Positions 34,501-45,115 of a stretch of 64,000 bases of DNA are shown in pieces. Position 1 is the stretch's first letter; every line of letters begins with the position of its first letter. The position numbers and the translations under genes are program-made. Below the pieces are notes generated by a model. The model did no database searches and was not told the DNA's origin. It saw nothing but the letters and a program-made list of their open reading frames with translations. Source of the stretch: Butyriboletus loyo (lineage: Eukaryota > Basidiomycota > Agaricomycetes > Boletales > Boletaceae); assembly GCA_038093515.1 (NCBI GenBank), contig JBBPSI010000112.1:20492-84491 (forward strand). The letters are read 5' to 3'.

Positions 34501-36391
34501 CAGCAAAGCTGCAGTCGCAGTTCCGCCTTACCTACAACATGATTCTCAACCTGCTACGAGTGGAGGCTCTCCGAGTAGAGGAGATGATCAAACGTAGTTT
34601 TTCGGAGAATGCTTCCCAACGGCTTCTGCCGGACCAGCAGAAAGCAGTCGCTGAGGTGAGTGGCAAGATTCCTCTGTAAAACGGATATCGAATTGCGCGC
34701 AGCACGAGAGGAGTCTCCTCTCAATGCCAGAACTCCAGTGTGACATTTGCTCGAGCGACATCGAACGCTATTACGACGCCCAGAGCACTGTGATAAACCA
34801 TAATAAACGCCTCTTTTCTATGGCTGCTGGCGGTGCTACCAATCAGAATGTACTTGCAACTGGTCGAATAGTCATTCTAAGGAATTCAGTGAGCACAATT
34901 CTGCAATTTGAGGTAGACTGATGAACGTGGCCTTGCCAGCACTTTTATCCTTTTCATGCAGCAGTGTTGCTGAAACCTGATCTCCGGGAGTCAGGAAGCG
35001 GACGGAAATACTTTATCCTTGCCCTCGTGGATCGGAAATTGAAGGGCGTCAAGCAGGGTATACTCATCCTTTCTTGTAGTTGATCTGGCTCACCAATACG
35101 CTGACATAGATGCTGATGGAGTCGTAGTCCCCCCCAAGTGGCCTCCTGTTCCCTCGGCGCTGAAGCCTGATCATGCCACGTATGAGGTTACTACCGTTAA
35201 TTTGAGCAACATTTCTTTCATCACAAATAAAGTTGTGAAGGTGAGTCTTGGACAGTATTAGACCTTTGAGGGATATTCAGACCTTCGAGCGCAGGTAGAT
35301 GCTTCCGCGATTGTTGATAGTCATAAAAAGGCTCCTATTCTTGAGGCAACCTCCGCCTTGGAGACTGTGGTTATGGAATGGGTTACAGCTGGTACGCTAC
35401 TGGAGATGGACTGGAGTCGCATGCGCACTCTCGAATTCCAGGAGACTCTTCGTGCTAGGAACGAAATTGTGGAGAGTCTTCAGACGTTCGAGTGCACCCA
35501 CTGCGAAGACTTTGATGACAATGCGAGTTCAGGCAATTGATGTTATCGCTGATCAAATCATTGACAAGCTTAACAGTATATTCATCTCCACGGACACAAG
35601 GTTCTACGGTCAAAGATAGCCACATTGAAGGATGCAATCTCAGAACAGAACCTGGAACTTATACCGGAGTACGAGCAGAGGATTCAAGTTCTCAAGGAGC
35701 TTAAGTTTATCGACGAAAACCAGACAGTCCAGCTCAAAGGGCGAGTGGCTTGCGAGGTAGTTTCCCTTTGCCTTGACACGACATATGACACTGACCGCTA
35801 TATAATAGATCAACTCGGTCAATGAACTTGTTCTTACTGAGCTTATCCTTGAGAACACGCTTGCAAACTATGAACCTGAGGAGGTGGTCGCACTTCTTTC
35901 TTGCTTTGTCTTCCAAGAGAAGACGGACGTCGAACCCGCTATACCTCCCAGGTTGCAAGAAGGTTTGGCGGCAATCATTGTAATCGCTGATCGGGTTGGA
36001 CGTATCCAAGACCGACATAGAGTCGCTGCGGAAGGGTTCAGGTCCACTCTCAAAAGTGGACTAGTCGAGGTGGTATATGAATGGGCAAAGGGAATGGTAG
36101 CTAAAACTTCTGCACAATCTATGCCATGCTTAACGTCCTTTGTCAAGCCATTTGATCAGATTACCTTGCTGACTGACGTGGCGGAAGGAACCATCGTCAG
36201 GGTCATCACACGCCTAGACGAGACCTGTCGGGAGGTCCGAGACGCCGCAAGAGTGATTGGTGACACTGAACTGTTCAGGGAAATGGAGGAGGCGCAGATT
36301 AAGATCAAAAGAGACAGTACGTTGGCACCTTCACTCTGTCCGGCCTCCGTTGACTATACTAGTCGTGTTCGCTGCAAGCTTGTATTTCTAG
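31582..36391 (+). CDS. SKI2: Ski2-type DExH RNA helicase of the cytosolic exosome (Ski complex)
   Basis: Ski2 unwinds mRNA and feeds it with Ski3/Ski8 to the cytoplasmic exosome for 3'-5' decay, and limits dsRNA virus expression in yeast. The start [13 protein letters not shown] is followed by a Ski2-specific N-terminal arm (HWLSKYQIHWKTQPY). The helicase core has [16 protein letters not shown], Walker [31 protein letters not shown], the DExH box [33 protein letters not shown] and [12 protein letters not shown]. Between the RecA lobes sits an insert with an RGG-rich patch ([19 protein letters not shown]). The beta-barrel arch and C-terminal helical DSHCT domain follow ([30 protein letters not shown]), ending in AASLYF after the last intron. 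About 20 introns, none with lesions. Full length for the family, about 1200 residues. Confidence 0.93.
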
Positions 36392-36691
36392 CATTTCTTT
36401 AGTTGGCAGTGTGTGTTTGAATTTACCTAAAAGCAGTGCTCGCGTGTGATGGATTCATTTGACGATGTGAACAGACCTGGAGTGCCAATTTCCGGGACAG
36501 TTTCTTGTTGCGGCAGAGAGAATTACTACGACTGAAAATCCCGGAGTCATGCTGATCGCCATTCCGAGTCGACAAGAAGAGAGCCGGGTGTTTTTTCTCA
36601 CGGGGCCAAAAGACACATACATTCCAATAGCCTCCAGCTGGTATGTAGTCCACCAGAGATTCAAACAACGTTACGGTGTAGTCCCGGTGAC

Positions 36692-38580
36692 ATGGAGGAA
36701 CCCAACAGACAACATCTTAGAGAGTCCGCTGCCCACGCCGCTCTCGGTGACAATATCCCAACGGCAGAACCATCAGGGACCGGAGGCCGCGCCGACGGCA
36801 ACGAATGCTCATTTCTTGCCCTAAACGTCAACAATGTCGTGCATCAACGCCGCAGGGTCAATCCCGAAAGCCTGGCGTTGCGTCTCGGACCTGACCTCGT
36901 ACGAGATTTAGATGCCCTCATCGCACCCGGTAACACGGAAATGCCATCGTTTGCCGTTCGCAGGGAACTCCAAGAACGATACAACATTGACAGAAGACAC
37001 ATTTACGACTATTTTCACAGCAGGGGCTTGCGCGTGGTGAAAGAAGATAAGCACGGCAATCCAATGACGGTGAAGGACCTTCCCACTCTCTTGGTAATCG
37101 TCCATATTTATGCGAGATCATAAGCTCACATACGGTCTAGCCTAATCTTCGCCCTTTGCGGCAGATACCCATCAAAACTTCTCGTTCACACCCTTCGTAC
37201 CCTGTAGCGGCAGAAAGAAAGCTCGTCAAATCCCGTGGAGTTACGAAAGCAAAGTCTGGCCGTCCAAAGAATCCATCAGTGAATCCCAGGATCATTCCGA
37301 TTAACTGCGAAACCAATGAATCCGCAGACACCGACACCCCTGTTTCGGAGCATTCTCCGGACGCAGTTCCAGCACCTACCTACGTTTCTGTGAACCCGCT
37401 TCTTCCTCACATTCCACTCTCTCCTATGGACGAGAGCTGTACTTTCAACTCGGTCGCAAATCCCCTAGATGAATCGTTCTCGGTCAGACGCGCCATTGGC
37501 GATATCGCCTATGCCTATCGCCATAAATTAGTGTTTGAGAGAATGCAAGAGCTCACCGAATATCCTACCAAGTTGGCTCTCACGGATGATCCGTCACTTT
37601 TGTGGAGCAAGACTTTGCCTTGTGCTGAAAGCGGCGATGGTTTGCTTCTTCCCCACGTGAAACCTCTTACTTGGGACGAACGACATGCGATCTACGAAAC
37701 CCTGTCTGACAGTCTTGGACCCGCACATGGCATCCAGGAATGTCAAGGTACTTACAGGAAGCACATGGAAGCACGCACGAAACTCTATTTTGAGGGACTT
37801 ATATCTGTCCCTTGCCACCACTCCCAGCAACCCGCCAGGACGAGCCCATTATTGGATCGGGAGGCCCATTTAAAAACCAGCGAATTCAGGCACTGGCTCT
37901 CTGAGACTAGGATCCTCAAACGCGACGGTATAAGTGGCTCGCCACGGTTCCGTCCAAGCCACCGAAACGCCAACGTGGCAAAGCAACAGGACATGGATGG
38001 AGTTATGGATAAACAATATTGGCAGGGAACCAATTCCCACTGGATGCAAACACTGGATGAATTGTTCCCGCCGCCGGGAGACAGCACGAATAGCAGCGAT
38101 ACCATCACGGATTCACCCGTTGTCCACGCGCGAGAAGTTACCCGGATGACCGCACATACACAAGGTGTCGCCGACGAATGCAACGCGGGAGATCAGTTAC
38201 TAGTCTCGGTTACGCCCAGTCCATGCTTACCTATCCTTCCAGACACATCAGCCGCCGAAACTCGACAAACTGGCCAGGCTCAATTCCACGGACTTTCGGG
38301 CTTCCCAGGGCCGCAGGAGGTCAAGACTCGGATGTCAGCTGCTGACATGGGCAGTCATCCTCAGTGGCTGGAACATGTTCCGTATGTTGCTCACTCGGGG
38401 CGAGGTGCCGGCCCGAGTGAGACGCAACGCAGAGGTCATGTGGCTAATAACGCGCGGAGCCGTCTACCGTCCTCCAGCCCACGCAAGCCTCAAATACGTG
38501 ATCTGGATAGGATTCGGACAAGACCGGTTACGTCCCGTGATGCGAGGAGACGAACGCCTTCTGCCGCAGGTGGCATCTGA
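36692..38580 (+). CDS. Hypothetical protein with homeodomain-like helix-turn-helix and AT-hook-like motif
   Basis: Two exons, with an intron beginning at GTAATC after DLPTLL and ending before IPIKTSRSH. Residues about 55-110 form three probable helices: LRLGPDLVRDLDALI, SFAVRRELQERYN and DRRHIYDYFHSRGLRVV. The last has the spacing of a homeodomain recognition helix, with Tyr for the usual Trp and Ser for the invariant Asn. The next exon carries a basic KSGRPKNPSVNPR patch resembling an AT-hook. The remaining 400 residues are acidic to neutral and mostly disordered, ending with an Arg-rich tail (RTRPVTSRDARRR). I infer a nuclear DNA-binding protein, possibly a divergent homeodomain relative; no orthologue is named. 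The start at 36692 is the first ATG in this frame after an upstream stop; another ORF (36549-36824, other frame) overlaps it. Confidence 0.62.
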
Positions 38581-38999
38581 CTGCGTTCCCAGTTACGGTG
38601 CATGTGGGATTCAGAGCATGTTTGATCAGTAATCTTGGCAGCGTTTGACACTATTAATGGCGCGACGCCCCTGTCTATGGTACAGCAACTTTTTTTCTGT
38701 CTCACCGGCTGTGCGACCCTGTTATTTTCTTTATCCTCGGTCAAATTATCACCTCATAACACCCTGTAATAATATAGTGTCCTGTACTGGTTTAGCAACA
38801 ATAGCATCGTCGCAAGTCCATTAGGTCTAGCTAGATCAGAACACTCGCGAATGTGGATCAAATACAGGATGTCTACCATAGACTATGGGCTCCATTGTGT
38901 GCTTTACATATGCTATATCGATGTGATGCCGTGAAATAACCACTTGCTTAAAAAAAGATAACGTGAGAGTACAAGAACGTCCTAATTAACTTGTAAAAA
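38581..38999. other. Intergenic region between convergent genes
   Basis: About 420 bp, AT-richer than the surroundings. Nothing beyond 3' flanking sequence is seen. Confidence 0.5.
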
Positions 39000-40604
39000 T
39001 CAGTGCCACCGTATCGGCAGATCCACACGCCCACAGGAATACATCTTTTCCTCCACGGAACAAGGTCCGCTGGCTGACTGATGTTCTTGACAGAATGTCA
39101 ACCCTTGTTGTGCGAACCGGTCGTTTTCCGTCGCTATGATGAGATCTTCACACATCGATTCCGATGCGTCTTCTCCGTCGCAGCAAATGGCATCCACGGC
39201 GCCCCTGGGAGGCGATTTCTTCAGTTGGTACCTCACAACATCCGAGACAGGCTGGCAGAGCAACGGGAGAGGTGACGGTATCCGTGATGGATGCGAACCG
39301 CGCGCGTGGGGTTTCGGCGAACTAATTTCGTTCGCACTGGATGCGAGGTCAGCCAAGGGTATAGGCGGTATAGGGCGGATCGGCTGTGGTTGTAGGATGG
39401 GTAGAGGATGATTGGATGCGAGTCGTGATCGATGTGGTGATGGAACGGAAGATGCGAATGCGCCTGCGAGCGATGATGATGACGAGATGTGGTTGTACAG
39501 CGATGGTGAAGTCGGTGCGAACGAAGATGTCAAAGATGAGTAGCTGCGGTGGGTATACGTGTGTTGTGAGGGGCATGGAGCTTCCGAAACGGGAGGGGAA
39601 GATGTTTGAGGGGTAGGCGAGTGCGTTTTCTCAGTCCATCGCTGGTGAGTGGCAGCGGTTGACCGGCGCGATGCGCTCGGGTAACCTGGAACAGACGCAG
39701 ATAGCCTTCGGTCGGCTGGAGAAGAAACCCCAGGATGGGTGCCATAGGACGATGACAACGTGTCACCTAATGCTCCTTCCAACGCGGATGTGGACTTGTT
39801 GACGTGTGGCGCCGATGCACCGTACAGCGGTGAATGTTCTTCGTCTATCCATTCCATCTCGTCCGCAAAGTCAGAGTCGATGTAATCTTCGTCGTCATCA
39901 CAATCAAATTCGTCAATGTCCATGATTTGGAGCTCCACTTCATCCAGGTCGTGTTGCGCGAATGGAGAAGATGGTGTCAGGATGGAGTGCGAAGAAATGG
40001 AAGACGGCGTGTCGATGTCTGACACGAGAACAGGTTGGGGAGCGTGAATAGTCACCTTTGGATTGACGATGGTCTCGGGAAGTGATGATGATCGAGGAGG
40101 GATGGAATAAAATATCGACCAAGAGTCGGGGACAGCGGCTGCCCAGCTTTCCTTGGAATAGTATTGCTCGTAGCCCGAGTAGATATAGCTAGGTGAAGGT
40201 GTTCCGGATGTGTGGAGGTAAGGGTACATGGTGTTTCTTGGCGAGTTGTGTGATTCGGATGGCGAATATATGTGCGGCTGTAAGGCCGCCCGACGAGTGG
40301 ATGATTTATCATTCACGGGATAAGGGTAGCAGGCAGTGGATATCATAATATACGAATCGGGGTGGCCTGAGGGAAGCCAATTAACCGATGGTAAGGATCT
40401 CAGGCAAGAGGATGGGGTATCAGGGACGACTCGGACTGAATGATACTGTACATTTATACCCGTGTATCTCTGACGTTGGCAATTGATGGATGCCTCGAAA
40501 GTGCATGACTTCAACTTATGGCTGCGCTCGGGGCTTCCATTTATCAAATAGCCGCGATGGATCCGAAGTGGCAAGGTCAGCAGAAGAATGGGGTGAGATG
40601 GACC
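39000..40604 (-). CDS. Hypothetical Ser/Pro/Tyr-rich disordered protein (5' exon unresolved)
   Basis: A continuous 530-codon frame on the minus strand, open from an acceptor-like CATAAG at about 40605 to TGA at 39000. The protein is largely low-complexity: Tyr/Pro/Ser-rich in the first third (MYPYLHTSGTPSPSY), then an acidic segment (DIDEFDCDDDEDYIDSDF), Ser-rich repeats (SSSSLAGAF) and a C-terminal folded-looking block with several cysteines (DAICCDGEDASESMCEDL, FCQEH). No ATG lies upstream in the frame, so at least one short 5' exon is needed. A candidate MAPPTQVGDPFQ exon near 40660-40697 does not join in phase at an obvious site. Function unknown; acidic and Ser-rich stretches suggest a regulatory protein, which is only inference. 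Confidence 0.55.
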   Translation of the reverse strand, partial: GPSHPILLLTLPLRIHRGYLINGSPERSHKLKSCTFEASINCQRQRYTGINVQYHSVRVVPDTPSSCLRSLPSVNWLPSGHPDSYIMISTACYPYPVNDKSSTRRAALQPHIYSPSESHNSPRNTMYPYLHTSGTPSPSYIYSGYEQYYSKESWAAAVPDSWSIFYSIPPRSSSLPETIVNPKVTIHAPQPVLVSDIDTPSSISSHSILTPSSPFAQHDLDEVELQIMDIDEFDCDDDEDYIDSDFADEMEWIDEEHSPLYGASAPHVNKSTSALEGALGDTLSSSYGTHPGVSSPADRRLSASVPGYPSASRRSTAATHQRWTEKTHSPTPQTSSPPVSEAPCPSQHTYTHRSYSSLTSSFAPTSPSLYNHISSSSSLAGAFASSVPSPHRSRLASNHPLPILQPQPIRPIPPIPLADLASSANEISSPKPHARGSHPSRIPSPLPLLCQPVSDVVRYQLKKSPPRGAVDAICCDGEDASESMCEDLIIATENDRFAQQGLTFCQEHQSASGPCSVEEKMYSCGRVDLPIRWH

Positions 40605-41952
40605 TTATGAAACACGTCTTAGCTACAGCGAGTATGCCACACGGGTTCAAGAATGGACAAACCTGAAAGGGATCGCCAACCTGAGTTGGAGGCGCCATGC
40701 GTGAGATATATCCGGTAAATCAGCGAATTGGATGTAGGTAAGATGGGGGCGGTGCCGCAAGGGGGGGTGACTTGTGAATCAGGAAAAGGATGGTTTGCGA
40801 TGCCAGTATTGGTGGGTGGAGGAAGGGCGCACCTGGAACGCGTGTTGACAGCGCCATGAAACCTTGACTGACACGGCGTTCTATGGCGACGAGCCAGTAA
40901 GTACTGTTATGGAACTGCTTCCATGACACTCTTCCGTGACTTGACGTTTCCCAGTCCGTCTCTGCACGGTCTCTGGCGTCCGTGGGGAAACATACGTACA
41001 GCCGAATACGCACACTTGCAGACCAGAAAAATGATGGTTGGCCGGAGCTAGATATAGGAACGTCAGGTTCTCATGGACAATGCTCGGCTCGCTCCGTTCT
41101 GATTAAAACCCCCCGCATTAATGTGGACGGACTCACAGCTATAATGTCGTAAGGGATGCGAGATACGTCGTGGAGCTCGGAACTGCGTACCAGGGGTCAG
41201 TGATATCGAAATAACGTTCGGAGCGACAGTCCCTCATCTCAGCTAGCCGTGTCACCGCACAGCAGCTGATGGGCTGTACTTGCAGTAATCATGATTGTCG
41301 GCTGAGTTGAGCTGGCTGCAACCATCTGATTTCTGATTCATATACATACATATGCTGATTGCCAGCTTGCCAGCGAGTCGCCACTGGTCTGGCCGATGGA
41401 CATGCTGCCATGCGTCTCCAGCAAGGCCTCAAGGCCAGGCTAATCACCGATCCGCGCATCGATTATCTTTTTCGTTACGAGTTCGACAAGTAGGCCCACG
41501 ACAAATATGACCAACGCACCCTTTTTTTTCTTAGAGCCATTTCAATTCAGGGCGTCCTCGCGACCCTGACTGTAACGGACTCATCACTGCAAGCCGGCAT
41601 CAGTGGGACGGTTATTGGTCGGAACCAACGGCTAGCAGTCTGTAGCACTCGGCTACACTCGGTTAGTGTTGGAAACCAGATTGTTTTACTGATAGAGTCC
41701 AACCGCCACCAAACTGAACAGGATGATTCAAATGATGATGACAGTGTATACATGTATAGTGGTACCTGTATATGAGACCAATGAAGGACAGTGAAAAATG
41801 GACCGTAAAAATGCGGAAGCGCTAACAATGGTGTACCCGCGAATATATACAAGGCCTTCCTGAGCATCAAGGGATGCCGCATCAGCAATGGAAAACATCG
41901 ATTACACATGCGCCGCCACAAACACACACTTTGAATCACGACACAAACATGT
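40605..41952. other. Intergenic region, 1.3 kb
   Basis: It includes the unresolved 5' end of the Ser/Pro-rich gene and the 3' flank of the next minus-strand gene. Frames at 40720-41013 and 41547-42059 (minus) lack protein character or shadow the neighbouring gene. Nothing else is seen. Confidence 0.4.
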
Positions 41953-42808
41953 TTACTCAACAACAAGGCCACCCATTGCCCTCTGGACGTCCCGCATAGT
42001 CGAGTCAAGCGGAACACGCGGCGTGGAGACAGGGCTGCTACCCCCAGTCGAATTTCCATTGATAACGCGTGGTCCCAACGCGGGGTGTCTCACACCAAGA
42101 GCAGCACCAAGCATTCTCTTCCCTGGGTCACCGATCTTGGGAGGCCCCTCAGCGTGCAAGATCGCGGGATCCTCGTGAGAGACGGCAGAATTAATAAGAT
42201 CATTCAGCGAAGGGTGAGAAGGAAGCGAGGGAAGCGTAGGCGAAGGTTCCCGGCCATTGATCTTGGGCGAGTGCTCTGAAATGGTTGCATTGGGCACGTG
42301 ACCGTTTCCGTTGCGAGGACCGTTGCCGTTCTGGCTGTTGTTAGCACTGCGGCTTGGGAAGACGGAAATGGAAGCGGCGCGCATGTTGTGCCCGCGCGAA
42401 GGGTTGCTGTTGTGCTGGCCACGGGCATTTACTATTTGGATGACGCTCTGGGCATCAGGACCATCGTATGGTTTGATGGATGCAGTCGTATTGGTTGCCA
42501 GAATGGCAGGAGGGAATGCGAGGGTGTGAAGATAGGCACGCTTGGCTATATAAGCAACCAGACAAATTTGTTCAGGCTGCTTGTGCACGGGTATGTGGCG
42601 TACATGACGACGTACCTACGGAAGCGTCCTGGAAAACGATCAACAGGCTGGTATCGTCTTTCCATTTGATCTTGAACCCTCCGCCGACGTTTTCCCACTC
42701 GGAAAAAGCAGCTTGAATGTCCTTGGTTTTGAGCTCCTTGGCGAAGCCAGTGAAGGACAGAATGCGAGTTACGGAGGCAGAGAGTCCAGAGGTCGAGGCC
42801 GAAGACAT
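41953..42808 (-). CDS. RRM-like protein related to R3HCC1/R3HCC1L
   Basis: Two exons joined at donor GTACGT after DASV and an acceptor before AKRAYL. The first 70 residues form a compact domain: MSSASTSGLSASVTRI, LSFTGFAKELKTKDIQ, AAFSEWENVGGGFKIKW and DDTSLLIVFQDASVAKRAYL. The KIKWxDDTSLLIVF strand is the hallmark of the RRM-like module in R3HCC1-type proteins. The remaining part is disordered, Asn/Gly/Ser/Pro-rich (NSQNGNGPRNGNGH), and ends in a short helical segment TMRDVQRAMGGLVVE. An RNA-related role is possible but not shown. The start at 42808 has a purine at -3. The gene lies divergent from the SIKE-type gene. Confidence 0.68.
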
Positions 42809-43397
42809 ATTTTGACGAGATTAGTGTAAATACACGGGTGGTAAACGGATAGCACTGATGGAAAGAAAAGCTGGGGCGAAAGAGAGGGATATCGAGAGAA
42901 AGTCGAATAAGCGGGCAAAGTGGGTACTAGCACGGGTTGAAATTGAGACGTTTGCCGAGTGGAACGTGCTCGGATGAAGACCTACCGGAACTGCGCAAGG
43001 ATGCAAAACGAAGTGCGTAAAATACGTGATGGATTGTTTGAACGCGGTGGAAGGGAGTGTTTGTGTTGGATGTTGTACAGACGCTGACGGACGACGACGA
43101 ACGGAAAAAACAAAAGAGACAGGGACAACAACGAACCTGGTGTATGTATGTCCTTGACCGCCTTTGTGCGGGATTCCCACGAGTCCCTTGCCGTCTTCCA
43201 ACCGTAACAACGTCGTCGCGCACATCCCCGGCCAAGCGAGGTCGTCTGAGCCGAACACTAACCCAGTCAGGATCGCAGTGCTGTCTCCCAGCGACAACGA
43301 GAAGCATTTGAACGCGTTGACGGCGAGTACTCGTCTTTTCATATCCACCTCTTCCTTATTGGGAGGCCCTCTAATCCCCCTCGCCTTAACGCTAGAC
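42809..43397. promoter_or_regulatory. Divergent intergenic region
   Basis: 590 bp between the R3HCC1-like and SIKE-type start codons. Open frames on both strands here have no recognisable content. The stretch 43090-43135 is A/G-rich. Confidence 0.4.
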
Positions 43398-44693
43398 ATG
43401 ATCATGGACAACGACCTGCTCCGCGCATGGATGCTCGTGCACGAGCTCAGCGATCAGCTCGCTCACAACCACAAAATGACCAGCGCCCTCCAATCCAGAG
43501 TTGTGTTGCTCAACGTCCGTTGACACCCTCTTCCCCAACTAGGTTTGGCTGACGCAGCGGCTTGACAGGAACAAGCTGCACGTTCTGGCTCAGGTTTCGC
43601 GCTGAGGCGGTTTAATATCGATATCTCAAAAGGTCCGTCCTCCGCTCGCCATTCGCAGCAGGATCCGATTTTTGGCTGCGCCGCAGAGACGTTCGAATCA
43701 GAATTGGAGCGTATGAACGCCCAATTCATCATCGAGAACCAAACTTTGTTGCACGAAAACAAACAACTCAGCCTCTTGCTCAAGGAGTACGAAAACACTA
43801 TGGAAACCATCATGACAAAGTTTCGCAATCACGCGGTGCGTCCTAGCTTGGCCATCATCGCACCTCGTTATCTATTATTGATAGGGGAAATTGTTCAACA
43901 GTTGGCTGCGCAACAACATGAGCTAACATTGACACGCCATTATGAAGGCCTCATACTTGCATGCGACTCGCAGAACCAATTCAATGATCTTGCTACGGAG
44001 ACGCAGACAGCCATGAGCCTACAGCGTCTCGCGCACAACCTCCGTGCACTCTACCGTTCTATGACCGGGGAAGATCCAGACTCTGCCGATGAAAGTCCAG
44101 AAGATATAGAAGTCGACATACAATCACTCATCAGCGCCCTCTCCGAGAACGGGTCACCGAATTTCCACGAAGACTGGGCGCTTGAACGCGAATGTGAAAT
44201 TGCTCGACTGGAGCATGAAAACGGAGAGCTACGGAAGATGCTCGGCATTGATCTCGCCTCGCTCGCTGATAAGGGCGTCACTCTGGATTTGGATCGAGAA
44301 GAGAGCGGGCGATCCTCGACGTTGCGGGCAGACCCAACCCGGAATCGGAGCGAGTCGACTTCAAGTGGTTCTAGGTTCGGTACCTGGAACTTTGACAATG
44401 AGCAACAACAAGAGAGATTGGCTTGGGGTGGGTGGGAACCCAACATTCCTCAATCTCAACCTCAGCAAGCACCGTCAGGGAATGGGGCACCCTTGCCGCG
44501 CGGGATGGACATACCAAATGGCATGCGTATTCAGCAACCTCGGCGACCGCCCATGTTCACACGGAATGTTGTTCCTGCCCCACCGGTTAGTGTTGGTCCG
44601 AATCGCAATATCCCCCCATCATCGTGGGCTCAGCAGTCGGCGTTGGACCGGGCATGGTCGCAAGGTGGTTCTACTCTAGACCTTAGTCGATGA
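43398..44693 (+). CDS. SIKE/FGFR1OP2-family coiled-coil protein (STRIPAK component)
   Basis: Proteins of this family are small coiled-coil subunits of the STRIPAK phosphatase-kinase complex, which in fungi controls hyphal fusion and fruiting (SCI1 in Sordaria). Four exons. The N-terminal half is helical: [36 protein letters not shown] and the signature [27 protein letters not shown], followed by [17 protein letters not shown] second helix is [18 protein letters not shown]. The C-terminal 150 residues are disordered, Gln/Pro/Asn-rich, and contain short FG/PP motifs ending [14 protein letters not shown]. The signature ENxxLxxLLxEYxxxxExIMxKFR matches the SIKE domain. The long disordered tail is typical of basidiomycete versions. 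Start chosen at the first of two close ATGs. Confidence 0.8.
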
Positions 44694-45115
44694 TTTTAAT
44701 AACCTCGATTGCGGTGCCCCTCATGACTATTATAGTTTTCTCTCCAGAATGACTAGACGAAATGATGATCTATCATTGCATTGTAACGATAGTGATGGAG
44801 AACTGGGAATGCAAAGGAGCGCGAGTGGACCGTTGGGAAGACAAGGGTACGCGGCGAGAAAACAGAACAAGAATATGCACGAAGGAATGAACAAGCGGTA
44901 TGTACGGAAAGCTGTGAGGGTATCGTGAGATTGGAGACACAAAGATATCGATACAACGGATGCCACCGGTGAGTTGTACACTGGAAAACAGAAATGCAGC
45001 AAAGAGATAATTAGAATTAAATGCGCATAACTCATTATAGAGTTCTTGGGAGACCTTGCAGGATATTATATCGAGAATGATGTTTGGGCGCGAACCAGAG
45101 CTTGATCTGGGCGGC
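44694..45115. other. Intergenic region between convergent genes
   Basis: 420 bp of 3' flanks; no gene seen. Confidence 0.5.

Noticed and set aside
39136..39616. Plus-strand frames over the Ser/Pro-rich minus-strand gene
   Set aside because: Shadows of a long, low-complexity coding frame on the other strand.
42821..43411. 196-codon minus-strand frame in the gap before the SIKE-type gene
   Set aside because: It overlaps the SIKE start antisense and has no protein features; likely promoter sequence.
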